DNA from: Microbacterium sp. 10M-3C3
GTDB lineage: Bacteria > Actinomycetota > Actinomycetes > Actinomycetales > Microbacteriaceae
DNA length: 64,000 nucleotides
Assembly: GCF_003931875.1 (NCBI RefSeq)
Contig: NZ_CP034245.1
Span: 1,054,001 to 1,118,000, forward strand
Reading direction: 5' to 3'
In this document: in pieces, positions 52,793-61,208 of the stretch
Layout: every line of letters begins with the position of its first letter
Position numbering within the stretch: the stretch's first letter is position 1
Made by a program: the position numbers and the translations under genes
Notes under the pieces: generated by a model
What the model was told of the DNA's origin: nothing
Seen by the model: the letters and a program-made list of their open reading frames with translations, nothing else
Database searches by the model: none

Positions 52793-54029
52793 GCTCCTGG
52801 AGCTGATGCAGTTCAAGAAGCCGCAGCTGAACGGCAAGAAGCGTCGGCTCGATAGTGCGTTGACGATCGCGGATCTGCGGCGGATCGCGAAGCGGCGTAC
52901 GCCGAGGGCGGCGTTCGATTACACCGACGGTGCGGCGGAGGGGGAGGTGTCGATCGCGCGGGCGCGGCAGGCGTTCGAGGATGTGGAGTTCCACCCGGAT
53001 GTGCTGCGTCCGGCGGATCAGGTCGACACGTCGACGACGATCCTCGGCGGCCCGTCGGCGCTGCCGTTCGGGATCGCGCCGACCGGGTTCACGCGGCTGA
53101 TGCAGACCGAGGGCGAGACGGCGGGGGCGGGTGCGGCGGCGGCCGCGGGCATCCCGTTCACCCTGTCCACGTTGGGGACGACCTCGATCGAGGGGGTGAA
53201 GGCGGCCAACCCGCACGGGCGGAACTGGTTTCAGCTGTACGTGATGCGGGACCGGGAGATCTCGTACGAGCTGGCGCGGCGCGCCGCATCCGCGGGGTTC
53301 GACACGCTGATGTTCACCGTGGACACACCGATCGCCGGCGCCCGGCTGCGGGACAAGCGCAACGGGTTCTCGATCCCGCCGCAGCTGACGGTGCGCACCA
53401 TCGTCGACGCGATCCCGCGGCCGTGGTGGTGGATCGATTTTCTCACCACCCCGAAGCTGGAGTTCGCCTCGCTCACCGACACCGGCGGCACCGTCGGCGA
53501 CCTGCTGAACGCGGCGATGGACCCGACGATCAGCTATGACGACCTTGCGGTGATCCGCGACCTCTGGCCGGGGAGCATCGTGGTCAAGGGCGTGCAGAAC
53601 GTCGACGACGCGGTGCGGCTGCTCGATCACGGCGTGGACGGCATCGCGCTGTCCAATCACGGCGGCCGGCAGCTGGATCGCGCGCCCATCCCGTTCCACC
53701 TTCTCCCGCACGTGCGCCGCGCCGTGGGCGAGGAGGCGACCGTCATGGTCGACACCGGGATCATGAACGGCGCCGACATCGTCGCATCCATCGCGATGGG
53801 GGCCAGTTTCACGCTGGTCGGACGCGCGTACCTGTACGGCCTCATGGCCGGCGGCCGCGCCGGCGTGGACCGGGCGATCCACATCCTCCGCACCGAGATC
53901 GAACGCACCATGACCCTCCTCGGTGTCTCGAGGCTGGAAGAGCTGGAGCCGCGTCACGTCACCCAGCTCACACGGCTCGTGCCGGTCGCCGCGGAATCGC
54001 AGCGCACCGACAGACCACGCGTGCCCTGA
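52761..54029 (+). CDS. lldD: Quinone-dependent L-lactate dehydrogenase (FMN, LldD type)
   Basis: 422-residue FMN enzyme of the alpha-hydroxy-acid oxidase family, oxidising L-lactate to pyruvate. [20 protein letters not shown] (N-terminal signature), [48 protein letters not shown], the catalytic His in [11 protein letters not shown], and [21 protein letters not shown] (FMN phosphate binding). Length equals C. glutamicum LldD (about 420). Start ATG 52761 has AAGGAG. The first half uses clearly more G-ending and GAT codons than its neighbours, hinting at separate ancestry. Expressed with the overlapping regulator. Confidence 0.93.
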   Translation: MVDRQLPKPAELLELMQFKKPQLNGKKRRLDSALTIADLRRIAKRRTPRAAFDYTDGAAEGEVSIARARQAFEDVEFHPDVLRPADQVDTSTTILGGPSALPFGIAPTGFTRLMQTEGETAGAGAAAAAGIPFTLSTLGTTSIEGVKAANPHGRNWFQLYVMRDREISYELARRAASAGFDTLMFTVDTPIAGARLRDKRNGFSIPPQLTVRTIVDAIPRPWWWIDFLTTPKLEFASLTDTGGTVGDLLNAAMDPTISYDDLAVIRDLWPGSIVVKGVQNVDDAVRLLDHGVDGIALSNHGGRQLDRAPIPFHLLPHVRRAVGEEATVMVDTGIMNGADIVASIAMGASFTLVGRAYLYGLMAGGRAGVDRAIHILRTEIERTMTLLGVSRLEELEPRHVTQLTRLVPVAAESQRTDRPRVP

Positions 54030-54075
54030 GAGACGCCGCGCCGCGCGACGCCTCGGCGGCGGCCCGGGTTCCGCG

Positions 54076-54846
54076 TCAGCGCGGGGGCAGCGTCGGGATG
54101 AGCTCGTCGAGGTAGTCGGCGGTGTCGTGCCAGCCCTCGACCGCGTGGCACGCCACACCCATCGCGAGCACGGGGTAGTCGTTGCCGTCCGGGTCGAGGC
54201 GGTCGCCGACGAAGAGCATGTCGTCAAGCGGGATGCCCGTCACCTCGGCGAGCTGGCGCATGCCGTAGGCCTTGTCGATGCCGCGGTGGGTGATGTCGAC
54301 CGAGGTGGAGCCGCCCGAGCGCACCTCGAGATCCGGGATGCGTGCGGCGACGGCCTCGCGCAGGCGGTTCTTCTTCTCGCCCGTCGGGTCCCACGCGGTC
54401 TTGGCCTCGAGCGGCGCCTGCTGACCGAGAGCCGAGAACGTGATCTGCGAGCCGCGGTCCTCGAGAATCGGGCCCCAGGTCTCGGACTCCCATAGGCCCA
54501 GCCGCCGTGCCTCCTCCTGGACGGCGGCGAGGGCGCGGCTCTTCTCGTCGTCGGTGAGCGAGTGCGCGTAGACCGTGCGGATGCCGCCATCCTCCAGGCG
54601 GTAGTACTGCGTGCCGCACGTCGGCATGAGGTGGATGCGGGCCAGGACGTCGGCGGATGCGGCGGGCAGACGATCGACGACCTGCTTCTCGAACTGCGTC
54701 AGCTGCCCGCCGGAGATGATCGCGACCTCGACGCGCTCGGCCAGCGCGATCAGCAGGTCGCCGATGCGCGGGTCGATGGCGCTCTTGGAAGGGGCGAGGG
54801 TGTCGTCGAGGTCGAAGGCGACGAGGCGGGGCGAGAAGTCGGGCAC
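54076..54846 (-). CDS. HAD-IIB family sugar-phosphatase-like hydrolase
   Basis: 256-residue HAD hydrolase. Motif I LVAFDLDDTLAPSKS (both Asp present), motif II AIISGGQ, type IIB cap, and motif IV VGDRLDPDGNDYPVLAMG, with Lys in GIDKAYGM. Resembles phosphomannomutase/sucrose- or mannosylglycerate-phosphate phosphatase relatives. GTG 54846 with AGGAGC is preferred. The open frame upstream runs antisense to nothing conserved and through the tRNA gene, so it is not coding. The physiological substrate is unknown. Confidence 0.9.
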   Translation of the reverse strand: MPDFSPRLVAFDLDDTLAPSKSAIDPRIGDLLIALAERVEVAIISGGQLTQFEKQVVDRLPAASADVLARIHLMPTCGTQYYRLEDGGIRTVYAHSLTDDEKSRALAAVQEEARRLGLWESETWGPILEDRGSQITFSALGQQAPLEAKTAWDPTGEKKNRLREAVAARIPDLEVRSGGSTSVDITHRGIDKAYGMRQLAEVTGIPLDDMLFVGDRLDPDGNDYPVLAMGVACHAVEGWHDTADYLDELIPTLPPR

Positions 54847-54874
54847 GGTGCTCCTGTCCGAGACGTCGGGAAAT

Positions 54875-54907
54875 GCAAGAGGCTCCGTCGGCGACGGAGC
54901 CTCTTGC
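54875..54907 (-). terminator. Terminator of tRNA-Pro
   Basis: A 15-bp perfect stem (54875-54889 / 54893-54907) with a 3-nt loop, 15 nt downstream of the tRNA on the minus strand, followed by ATTTCCC. One of the most stable hairpins in the window. Confidence 0.85.
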
Positions 54908-54922
54908 GCTGATCCTACTGAG

Positions 54923-54996
<74 letters not shown>

Positions 54997-55042
54997 GAGC
55001 AACCCCCCGAGTCTACCTGACGCGCGGCCGTGCTCCGAACCG

Positions 55043-56515
55043 TCACGTCGTCCGGCGACGTCGGGCGAGGTGCGCGAGGAGACCTGCGCCGAGGATCGCG
55101 GCCGCGCATCCGGCCGCCGCGACACGGGGCGCCAGGTCGCCGGACAGTCCCGTGGCGGCCAGGGCGCGCGGCGTCTCGGGGACGGTGGGCGTCGGCGGCG
55201 CGGGCGGCGCAGGGACGCGGACGATCTGGCTGGGCGTGGCGAACTCCTCCGCCCACACGTAGTCGCGCTCGAGGTGCACCGCGACGGCCGGGTCCTGCTC
55301 GGTGGCGGCGATGCGCCACACGGCCGTGTAATAGCCGGGTCCGGGCAGCTCCCAGTCCGACGTCACGCGATAGGTGCCGGCGCCGCGGGCCGGATCGGCG
55401 GTGAGCGCGAGCTCGCCCACGGGCTCCGCGTCGGCCGGCACGGCGGGGCCGGCCGGCGCGGCCTCGGTGCGGTAGACGACAGCGGTCGCGCGGATCGGCA
55501 CGAAGGAGCCGTCGCCGCGCCGCGGCCAGACCCCTTCGACCGGTGCGAGCGTGACGTCGTCGACGAAGGGGCCCTGCTCGACCTCGGGGGCGGGGACCTG
55601 GGTCGTGATGCCGGGGGAGAAGACGACGGGGCGGGGCGCCGCATCCGTCGCCTCGACGGTGTAGGACACACCGCCTCCCGGTCCCGCGGTGCTCTGCTGC
55701 CCATCGGTCGTGACGTACCGCACGGCGGGGGCGAACTGCGCGGTGTACGTCGCGCGCGCGATCACGGCGTAGGGAGCGCCGTCCTCGGTCGGCGGAGCGG
55801 CGACGATGTCGAGGCTCGTTCCTGGGGCGACGCCGTCCCGGGTGGTGCCGCCGCCCTCGACGAAGGTCGCGTTGACGAGACTCACTGCGGCGACGGTCCC
55901 GGCACCGCCGCTCAGCTGCACTGTGCCGCGACGTGGGTCACCCGCATCCGTCGTGAGCGCGATGCCGCCGTCGGCGCCGGGGACGGGTGTGGCGAGCGCC
56001 TCGGTGTAGTACGCCTCGGCCCGCTGCGCCACGGCGCCGGCATGCTCGGGCGCAAAGCGCGAGAAGACCCACTCGATGGCCCCGGTGAGTGAGTCTCCGG
56101 TGTAGCCCCAGCCGTGCAGCGTCGTCGTGCGGTCGGCGACCGCCTTGACGGCCCACCCGACGGCGGCGGCCTGCACGGGGTCGCCCGTTTGCCCGTACGC
56201 CGTCACGATGCGGTTGATGCCCACGAGCTGCTGCGGCGACAGTCCGCCGGCATCGGGTCGGACGCCGTGATCGGTGCTCGGCCCGGTGGGTGCCGGGAGG
56301 CCCGGCAGGATGCAGTACGTGTGCACGCCGTCGACGAGCATCGACCCGTGCCAGCCGTACGCCGACAGCGGCGCCCACGTGCCGAAGCCGGTGCCCTGCG
56401 ATGCGGCCTGGGCGCGGGTCGGTGCGCCGACGACGATGAGCGTCGTCATCGCCACGACCGCGATCGCGAGCGTGACGAGCAGGCGTCGGAGGGGGAGGAG
56501 GGGCACGGCGGGCAT
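55043..56515 (-). CDS. Secreted cell-wall-anchored protein with LAATG sorting signal
   Basis: 490 residues. Signal peptide 1 to about 37 (ends TRAQA). The C-terminal sorting signal LAATG (452-456), a hydrophobic stretch and the RRRR tail fit class E sortase substrates (LAxTG) of actinobacteria. The N-terminal domain starts WAPLSAYGWHGSMLVDGVHTYCILPGLPAPTG and continues with LSPQQLVGINRIVTAYGQTGDPVQAAAVGWAVKAVAD, a pattern I have seen in wall-linked thioester/Cna-type adhesin N-termini. The middle is beta-rich repeats, then a Pro-rich wall-spanning part. Start ATG 56515 has AAGGA. No active sortase lies in this window. The ligand is unknown. Confidence 0.78.
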   Translation of the reverse strand: MPAVPLLPLRRLLVTLAIAVVAMTTLIVVGAPTRAQAASQGTGFGTWAPLSAYGWHGSMLVDGVHTYCILPGLPAPTGPSTDHGVRPDAGGLSPQQLVGINRIVTAYGQTGDPVQAAAVGWAVKAVADRTTTLHGWGYTGDSLTGAIEWVFSRFAPEHAGAVAQRAEAYYTEALATPVPGADGGIALTTDAGDPRRGTVQLSGGAGTVAAVSLVNATFVEGGGTTRDGVAPGTSLDIVAAPPTEDGAPYAVIARATYTAQFAPAVRYVTTDGQQSTAGPGGGVSYTVEATDAAPRPVVFSPGITTQVPAPEVEQGPFVDDVTLAPVEGVWPRRGDGSFVPIRATAVVYRTEAAPAGPAVPADAEPVGELALTADPARGAGTYRVTSDWELPGPGYYTAVWRIAATEQDPAVAVHLERDYVWAEEFATPSQIVRVPAPPAPPTPTVPETPRALAATGLSGDLAPRVAAAGCAAAILGAGLLAHLARRRRTT

Positions 56516-56669
56516 CGGTCATCCTTCGGTCGCGGGTGGATGACCCGATCCTGCGGTCGATGCGGTGTGCGCGACGGTCGCCGTCGTCTCGCATGTGGAC
56601 GGCGGCGTTCACCGTCTCGCTGGGGAGGAGAGCCCGGCCCGCGACGCTCCCGTGTGAGGCGAGCGCCGG

Positions 56670-57581
56670 TCAGGCGGGGAGCAGCGTGAGGAGGGTCACC
56701 TCGGGGCGGCACGCGAAACGCACCGGCGCGTAGATCGAGTGACCGATGCCGGCGCTGACGTTCAGCGGCACCGTGCGCCCGCTGTGCGACCATGCGCTCA
56801 GGCCCCGCGCCTGATCGAGCGGGATGTCGCAGTTGGCCACGAGCGCCTCGCGGCTGCCCGGGATGCGCACCTGCCCGCCGTGCGTGTGACCGCCGAGGAG
56901 CACGTCCGCGCCGTCGTCCACGAACGCGTCGAGCACGCGCCGATACGGGGCATGCGTCACACCCATCGTCACGTCACCCTCGGGCAGGTCGCGCAGGGTG
57001 GCGGATGCCGCGGGCAGGTCGTCCCAATCGCGGTGCGCGTCGTCCACGCCGAAGGCGCGGACCCGTACGCCGGCCGCCTGGACGAGGGCCGCGGCGTTGT
57101 CGACGTCGCTCCAGCCGAGCTCATCCGTCAAGAAGCGGTCGAGGGCGTCGACATCGAGCTTCTCCGCCGTGTGCGTGCGCTGCGACGGGCCCGCGAAGTA
57201 CAGGAGTGGATTGCGCGGCGAGGGCGCCTGCGTGTCGTTCGAGCCATGCACGAAGACGCCCGGGATGCCGGCGAACGGCGCGAACGCCTCGCGGATGCCA
57301 GCGAGCCCGTCGACGTGGCCGAGGTTGTCGCCCGTATTGACGATGAAGTCCGGGCGGAGCTCGGCGAGACCGGCGATCCAGCGCTGCTTGCGGTACTGCC
57401 ACGGCGCCATGTGCGCGTCGGAGACGTGCAGCACCCGCAGGGCCGCCGCATCCGGAGGCAGGATGCGCAGCGCGTGATAGCGCACCGTGAACAGGTAGCG
57501 CTCGATGCCCACGCCCCACACCGCCGCGGCGGCGCCGACCGCCCCCGCGGCCCCGAGGGTCGCGAGGGCGGTGCGGGCCAC
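56670..57581 (-). CDS. Metallophosphoesterase
   Basis: 303 residues. N-terminal signal-anchor (ALATLGAAGAVGAAAAVWGVG), then a calcineurin-like dimetal domain: HVSDAHMAPWQYRKQRW, VNTGDNLGH, GSND (for GNHD), VTHAPYR, GGHTHGGQVRIP. The residues for two metals are present. Resembles YkuE/YaeI-type envelope phosphodiesterases. Start GTG 57581, 8 nt after the PBP stop; another GTG at 57596 overlapping the PBP end is possible. Same-strand position directly after the PBP gene suggests co-transcription and an envelope role. Confidence 0.88.
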   Translation of the reverse strand: MARTALATLGAAGAVGAAAAVWGVGIERYLFTVRYHALRILPPDAAALRVLHVSDAHMAPWQYRKQRWIAGLAELRPDFIVNTGDNLGHVDGLAGIREAFAPFAGIPGVFVHGSNDTQAPSPRNPLLYFAGPSQRTHTAEKLDVDALDRFLTDELGWSDVDNAAALVQAAGVRVRAFGVDDAHRDWDDLPAASATLRDLPEGDVTMGVTHAPYRRVLDAFVDDGADVLLGGHTHGGQVRIPGSREALVANCDIPLDQARGLSAWSHSGRTVPLNVSAGIGHSIYAPVRFACRPEVTLLTLLPA

Positions 57582-57589
57582 AGGTCCGC

Positions 57590-60280
57590 TCAGCACTTCT
57601 TGGCGGTGTAGTTGACGGTGATCTGCGTGCTCGGGCCCGCGAGGGTCCCGGCGGGCGGGTTCGTGCCGGTCGCCGTCGGCGGGCCGTCGGGGGCATCGGC
57701 GCTCTCCGAGCAGGACTCGGCGAGGTTCGTGAACCCGGCAGCCGCCAACGCGGCACGGGCCTCGTTGACCTTCAGGCTCTGCACGTTCGGGATGCCCTTG
57801 GCCTGCCCGTTGCTCGGGTTGATCGTGATCGTCGTGCCGCCGGGAGCCTGACCCGACGGGTTCTGCGCGGCCACGATGTCCGTCGGCTGGTCGGAGTCCA
57901 CGGGCGGGCCGACGACGACGTCCCAGCCCTCGTTCTGGAGGGTCTGCTGCGCCTGGTCGACCGTCTGACCGATCACGTTGGGCACGTTCTTCGTCACGCG
58001 GCGCGTGAGGTTGTTGTCGGGCTGCGGGAACGCGTCGCCGCCGTATACGTCGTCCGCCACCCGCTGGACGGCCCGCGCCACCTGGTAGCGGATGTCCATG
58101 AGCCGGCGGCCCTGATAGTAGTTCTTCGAGATGTCGCCGAAGCCGTCGACGTTCCCGGCCCACACCGCCGTCGTGACGTTCGTCGAGGACTCGATCATCC
58201 ACGACTGCAGCGCCTCGTGCGTTCCGGTCTTGCCCAGGATGGGGGTGCCGTCGCCCGGGTTGCCGCCCTGGCCGGAGCCGCCGCTGGTCATGACGCCCTG
58301 CAGCGCATACGCGGCTGTCGCCGCCACGGCCGGGTCGAGAACGGGCGTGCAGCTTCGCGCGGGCACGAGCTCCGGGCGCTCCGCGCCGTCACTGTCCACG
58401 ACCTTGTCGATGACCTTGGGCTGGCAGTAGTTCCCACCGTTCGCCACCGTCGCGTAGGCCCCCGCCATCGCCAGCGGCGAGACGTTGTCGCTGCCGATGA
58501 CGTTGTTGCCGTACTTCATCTCGATGTCGGTGCCGTCGCCGCGCGTCACACCCATCTTCTTGGCGACCTTCGCGATGTCGCACAGGTCGAGCTCCGCCGC
58601 CATGCCGAGGAACCCGGTGTTCAGCGACACCTTCGTGAACTGCATCGGCGTGCCGTTGAATCCGGCCTGGTTGTTGAAGTTGCGGATGCGGTCCTTCGCG
58701 ACGTTGACCCAGTCGCCATAGCACGAGTTCTTCATGTTCGGAACGGGCCGGTCACGACCGTTGACGACCTCGTTGACCGAATGTCCCGTCTCGAGCCAGT
58801 CGATGAGGGTGAACAGCTTGAACGTCGATCCGGCGTTGAAGCCCTTCGAACCGCCGATCTGCGAGTTGCCCGCGAAGACCAGCGACGTCGCCCCGGGGCC
58901 GGGATTCGGCTCCTCGGAGAAGCGCGTGTTCTGGGCGATGGCCAGCACGCGGCCGGTCTTGGCATCGATGCTCACCGACGTCGAGCCGAAGTTCATGTTG
59001 TTGACCGACTCGGGGGCGTAGTCCTTCATCGCCTGGTTGGCGGCGTACTGCACGTTCCAGTCGAGCGTCGTGTAGATGTTGAGCCCGTCCTGGCGCAGCG
59101 CGCTCTGACGGTCCTCCGCGGTCTCGCCGAAGGCGGGGTCGTTGCGGATCGTGGAGACCACGTACTGGCAGAAGAACGGCGCGGCCGACGCGCCGCATCC
59201 CTGCAGGGTCGGAGTGATCGCCGGAGTGATCGGCTCGATCGCCGCGGCGACGTACTGGTCCTCGGTGATCTTGCCGTCGTCGAGCATGCGGCTGAGCACG
59301 TAGAGCTGACGGCCCTTCGTGGCGCTGTAGCCGTCGGCGGCCGCGACCACCTGCTCCTGCGTGATCTTGCCCTCGTCGCGGAGTGTGAGGAGCGCCTGGA
59401 TGCTGCCGGGCGACACGTCGTCGATCGAGCCGTCGGGCGCCTTGTTGTATGACTGGTCGCCGTCGAAGATCGAGCCGCCGGTGCGGTCGATGCGGTAGCT
59501 GTTGGGGTTCTGCACGATGCCGGCGAGGGTCGCGGCCTGCGCGACCGACAGCTGCGACGCCGACACGTTGAAGTAGTAGCGGGCGGCGGCCTCGATGCCG
59601 TAGGTGGTGCCGCCGAAGTTCGCGATGTTGAGGTAGCCGAGGAGGATGTCGTTCTTCGAGTACTCCTTCTCCAGCTGGATCGCGTAGCGCATCTCCTGGA
59701 GCTTGCGCTCGTAGCCGTCGACGCCCTTCGCGTTGGTCGCTTCGGTCCAGCAGCTCTGCAGCACCTCGTCGCGGGTCTTCACGACGTTGCCCTGGTCGTC
59801 GGTCTCGGCCTGCGCGTCGCGCTCGCACTTCTGGATGAGCACGTTCTTGACGTACTGCTGGCTGATCGACGAGCCACCCTGGGTGGCGCCCGAGCCGGAG
59901 GCGTTGCTCAGGAGGGCGCGCGTCGTGCCGATGAGATCGACACCGCCGTGCTGGTAGTAGCGCGGGTCCTCCGAGGAGAGGATCGCGTCGTACATGACGG
60001 GCGAGATCTGGTCGAACTGCACGGGCTGGCGGTTCTGGTCGTAGAACTTCGCGAGCACCTGGTCGCCGGCCCAGATGGTGGTCGGCTGCATCGTCTTGTC
60101 GATCTTCAGGATGCTCGGCATGTTGTCGAAGATCGAGATCGCGCTCTTGGCCGCGACACCCGAGACGGCGATGGCCGGGGTGACGGTGGCGGCGATGAGC
60201 ACACCGGCGACGGCGCTCAGACCCACGAGGCCGAGCAGACCTCCGAGCACGCCGGACGTCGTCCGTTTCAGATTCGGCAT
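57590..60280 (-). CDS. Class A penicillin-binding protein with PASTA domains (PonA-like)
   Basis: 896-residue bifunctional peptidoglycan synthase. N-terminal TM (LGLVGLSAVAGVLIAATVTPAIAVSGVAA), GT51 glycosyltransferase domain (ISPVMYDAILSSEDPRYYQHGGVDLIGTTRALLSN with the catalytic Glu, then GGSSISQQYVKN), and transpeptidase domain with SxxK in AGSTFKLFTLIDW and KTG in ILGKTGTHEALQSW. Two C-terminal PASTA domains: VPNVIGQTVDQAQQTL and IPNVQSLKVNEARAAL. Builds cell wall outside the membrane. The ATG is leaderless (TAGCAT 6 nt upstream). The PASTA pair echoes the kinase at 29591, a possible regulator. Confidence 0.96.
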   Translation of the reverse strand: MPNLKRTTSGVLGGLLGLVGLSAVAGVLIAATVTPAIAVSGVAAKSAISIFDNMPSILKIDKTMQPTTIWAGDQVLAKFYDQNRQPVQFDQISPVMYDAILSSEDPRYYQHGGVDLIGTTRALLSNASGSGATQGGSSISQQYVKNVLIQKCERDAQAETDDQGNVVKTRDEVLQSCWTEATNAKGVDGYERKLQEMRYAIQLEKEYSKNDILLGYLNIANFGGTTYGIEAAARYYFNVSASQLSVAQAATLAGIVQNPNSYRIDRTGGSIFDGDQSYNKAPDGSIDDVSPGSIQALLTLRDEGKITQEQVVAAADGYSATKGRQLYVLSRMLDDGKITEDQYVAAAIEPITPAITPTLQGCGASAAPFFCQYVVSTIRNDPAFGETAEDRQSALRQDGLNIYTTLDWNVQYAANQAMKDYAPESVNNMNFGSTSVSIDAKTGRVLAIAQNTRFSEEPNPGPGATSLVFAGNSQIGGSKGFNAGSTFKLFTLIDWLETGHSVNEVVNGRDRPVPNMKNSCYGDWVNVAKDRIRNFNNQAGFNGTPMQFTKVSLNTGFLGMAAELDLCDIAKVAKKMGVTRGDGTDIEMKYGNNVIGSDNVSPLAMAGAYATVANGGNYCQPKVIDKVVDSDGAERPELVPARSCTPVLDPAVAATAAYALQGVMTSGGSGQGGNPGDGTPILGKTGTHEALQSWMIESSTNVTTAVWAGNVDGFGDISKNYYQGRRLMDIRYQVARAVQRVADDVYGGDAFPQPDNNLTRRVTKNVPNVIGQTVDQAQQTLQNEGWDVVVGPPVDSDQPTDIVAAQNPSGQAPGGTTITINPSNGQAKGIPNVQSLKVNEARAALAAAGFTNLAESCSESADAPDGPPTATGTNPPAGTLAGPSTQITVNYTAKKC

Positions 60281-60286
60281 AGGCTG

Positions 60287-60292
60287 ATGCTA
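60287..60292 (-). promoter_or_regulatory. -10 (TAGCAT) of leaderless PBP transcript
   Basis: On the minus strand TAGCAT is exactly 6 nt before ATG 60280. Confidence 0.65.
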
Positions 60293-60373
60293 AGCCAGAA
60301 CCCTGGGCGAAGCCTCGACAGGCCTGCGTGCGCCGCCGGCGGAGCCTTCGGCCACCGACCTCCGGGAGTCGCG

Positions 60374-60592
60374 ATGACCACGTGGGAATACCTGACCGCG
60401 CCGCTGCTGATCCACAACACTGCCGCGATCCTCAACAACTGGGGCAAGCAGGGCTGGGAGCTCGTGCAGGTGGTGACCGGGCCCGAGGGCGGGCTCGTCG
60501 GCTACTTCAAGCGTCCGGCCGGCGGCGGAGCAGCCAACGCCGGCGTCGGCGCGGCCAACGAGGCCGCCAAGCAGTTCGGAGAGAACGTATGA
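60374..60592 (+). CDS. DUF4177 domain small protein
   Basis: 72 residues. WEYLTAPLLIHNTAAILNNWGKQGWELVQVVTGPEGGLVGYFKRP matches the DUF4177 pattern (WEY...LN..G..GWEL). ATG 60374 has GGGAG. Overlaps the RidA gene by 4 nt (ATGA), a pairing often seen in actinobacteria. Function unknown. Confidence 0.88.
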   Translation: MTTWEYLTAPLLIHNTAAILNNWGKQGWELVQVVTGPEGGLVGYFKRPAGGGAANAGVGAANEAAKQFGENV

Positions 60593-61059
60593 GCACCGTC
60601 GCCGCCCGCCTCGCCGAGCTCGGCATCGACCTCCCCGACGTGCCGCACCCCGCGGGCGCCTACATCCCCGCCAAGGTGCACGGCGACCTGGTCTTCACCG
60701 CGGGCCAGCTACCGCTCGTCTCCGGCACCCTGCCTGCCACCGGCAAGGTCGGGGAAGGCCGCGGCCTCGTGGCGCCGGCCGACGCGAAGGAGTACGCGCG
60801 ACTGAGCGCACTCAACGCGATCGCCGCCGCCGCCGATGCTGCGGGCGGCATCGAGCGCCTCGGCAGCGTGCTGAAGGTCACCGGCTTCGTCGCCTCCGTA
60901 CCGGAGTTCACGGGGCAGCCGGGCGTCATCAACGGCGCCAGCGAACTGCTCGGCGACGTCTTCGGCGATGCCGGGCGCCACGCCCGCTCGGCCGTCGGCG
61001 TGGCGGTGCTCCCGCTGGACAGCCCCGTCGAGGTCGAGGTCGTCTTCACCCTCGTCTGA
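60589..61059 (+). CDS. RidA family protein
   Basis: 156-residue YjgF/RidA-type protein, a relative of enamine/imine deaminases. Family blocks: GDLVFTAGQLPLVSGTLPATGKVGEG, NAIAAAADAAGGIERLGSVLKVTGFVAS, and the C-terminal ARSAVGVAVLPLDSPVEVEVVFTLV. The Arg of the canonical active site (HxR/SARxxxGV) is present in RSAVGV. Longer than E. coli RidA by about 28 residues, like the actinobacterial YjgF subgroup. Translationally coupled to DUF4177. Confidence 0.92.
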   Translation: MSTVAARLAELGIDLPDVPHPAGAYIPAKVHGDLVFTAGQLPLVSGTLPATGKVGEGRGLVAPADAKEYARLSALNAIAAAADAAGGIERLGSVLKVTGFVASVPEFTGQPGVINGASELLGDVFGDAGRHARSAVGVAVLPLDSPVEVEVVFTLV

Positions 61060-61092
61060 CGGCGCCCGCGCCGCATCCTCCCTCTCCATACA

Positions 61093-61153
61093 GGCGAATC
61101 GGCCGAGATCAGCAGGAAATCACCTCGAAGGTACTGATCTCGGCCGATTCGCC
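61093..61153. repeat. 20-bp perfect inverted repeat between convergent ridA-like and acsA genes
   Basis: Arms 61093-61112 and 61134-61153 are perfect reverse complements (core GAATCGGCCGAGATCAG), loop 21 nt. It could be a bidirectional terminator or one copy of a dispersed REP-like palindromic element; the long AT-containing arms are unlike the GC hairpins elsewhere in the window. Confidence 0.75.
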
Positions 61154-61208
61154 CGTTTCGGGCCGCTCGAGGAGCGAACGGGGGGGCGGGGAGCGGCGGC
61201 GGATGCGG

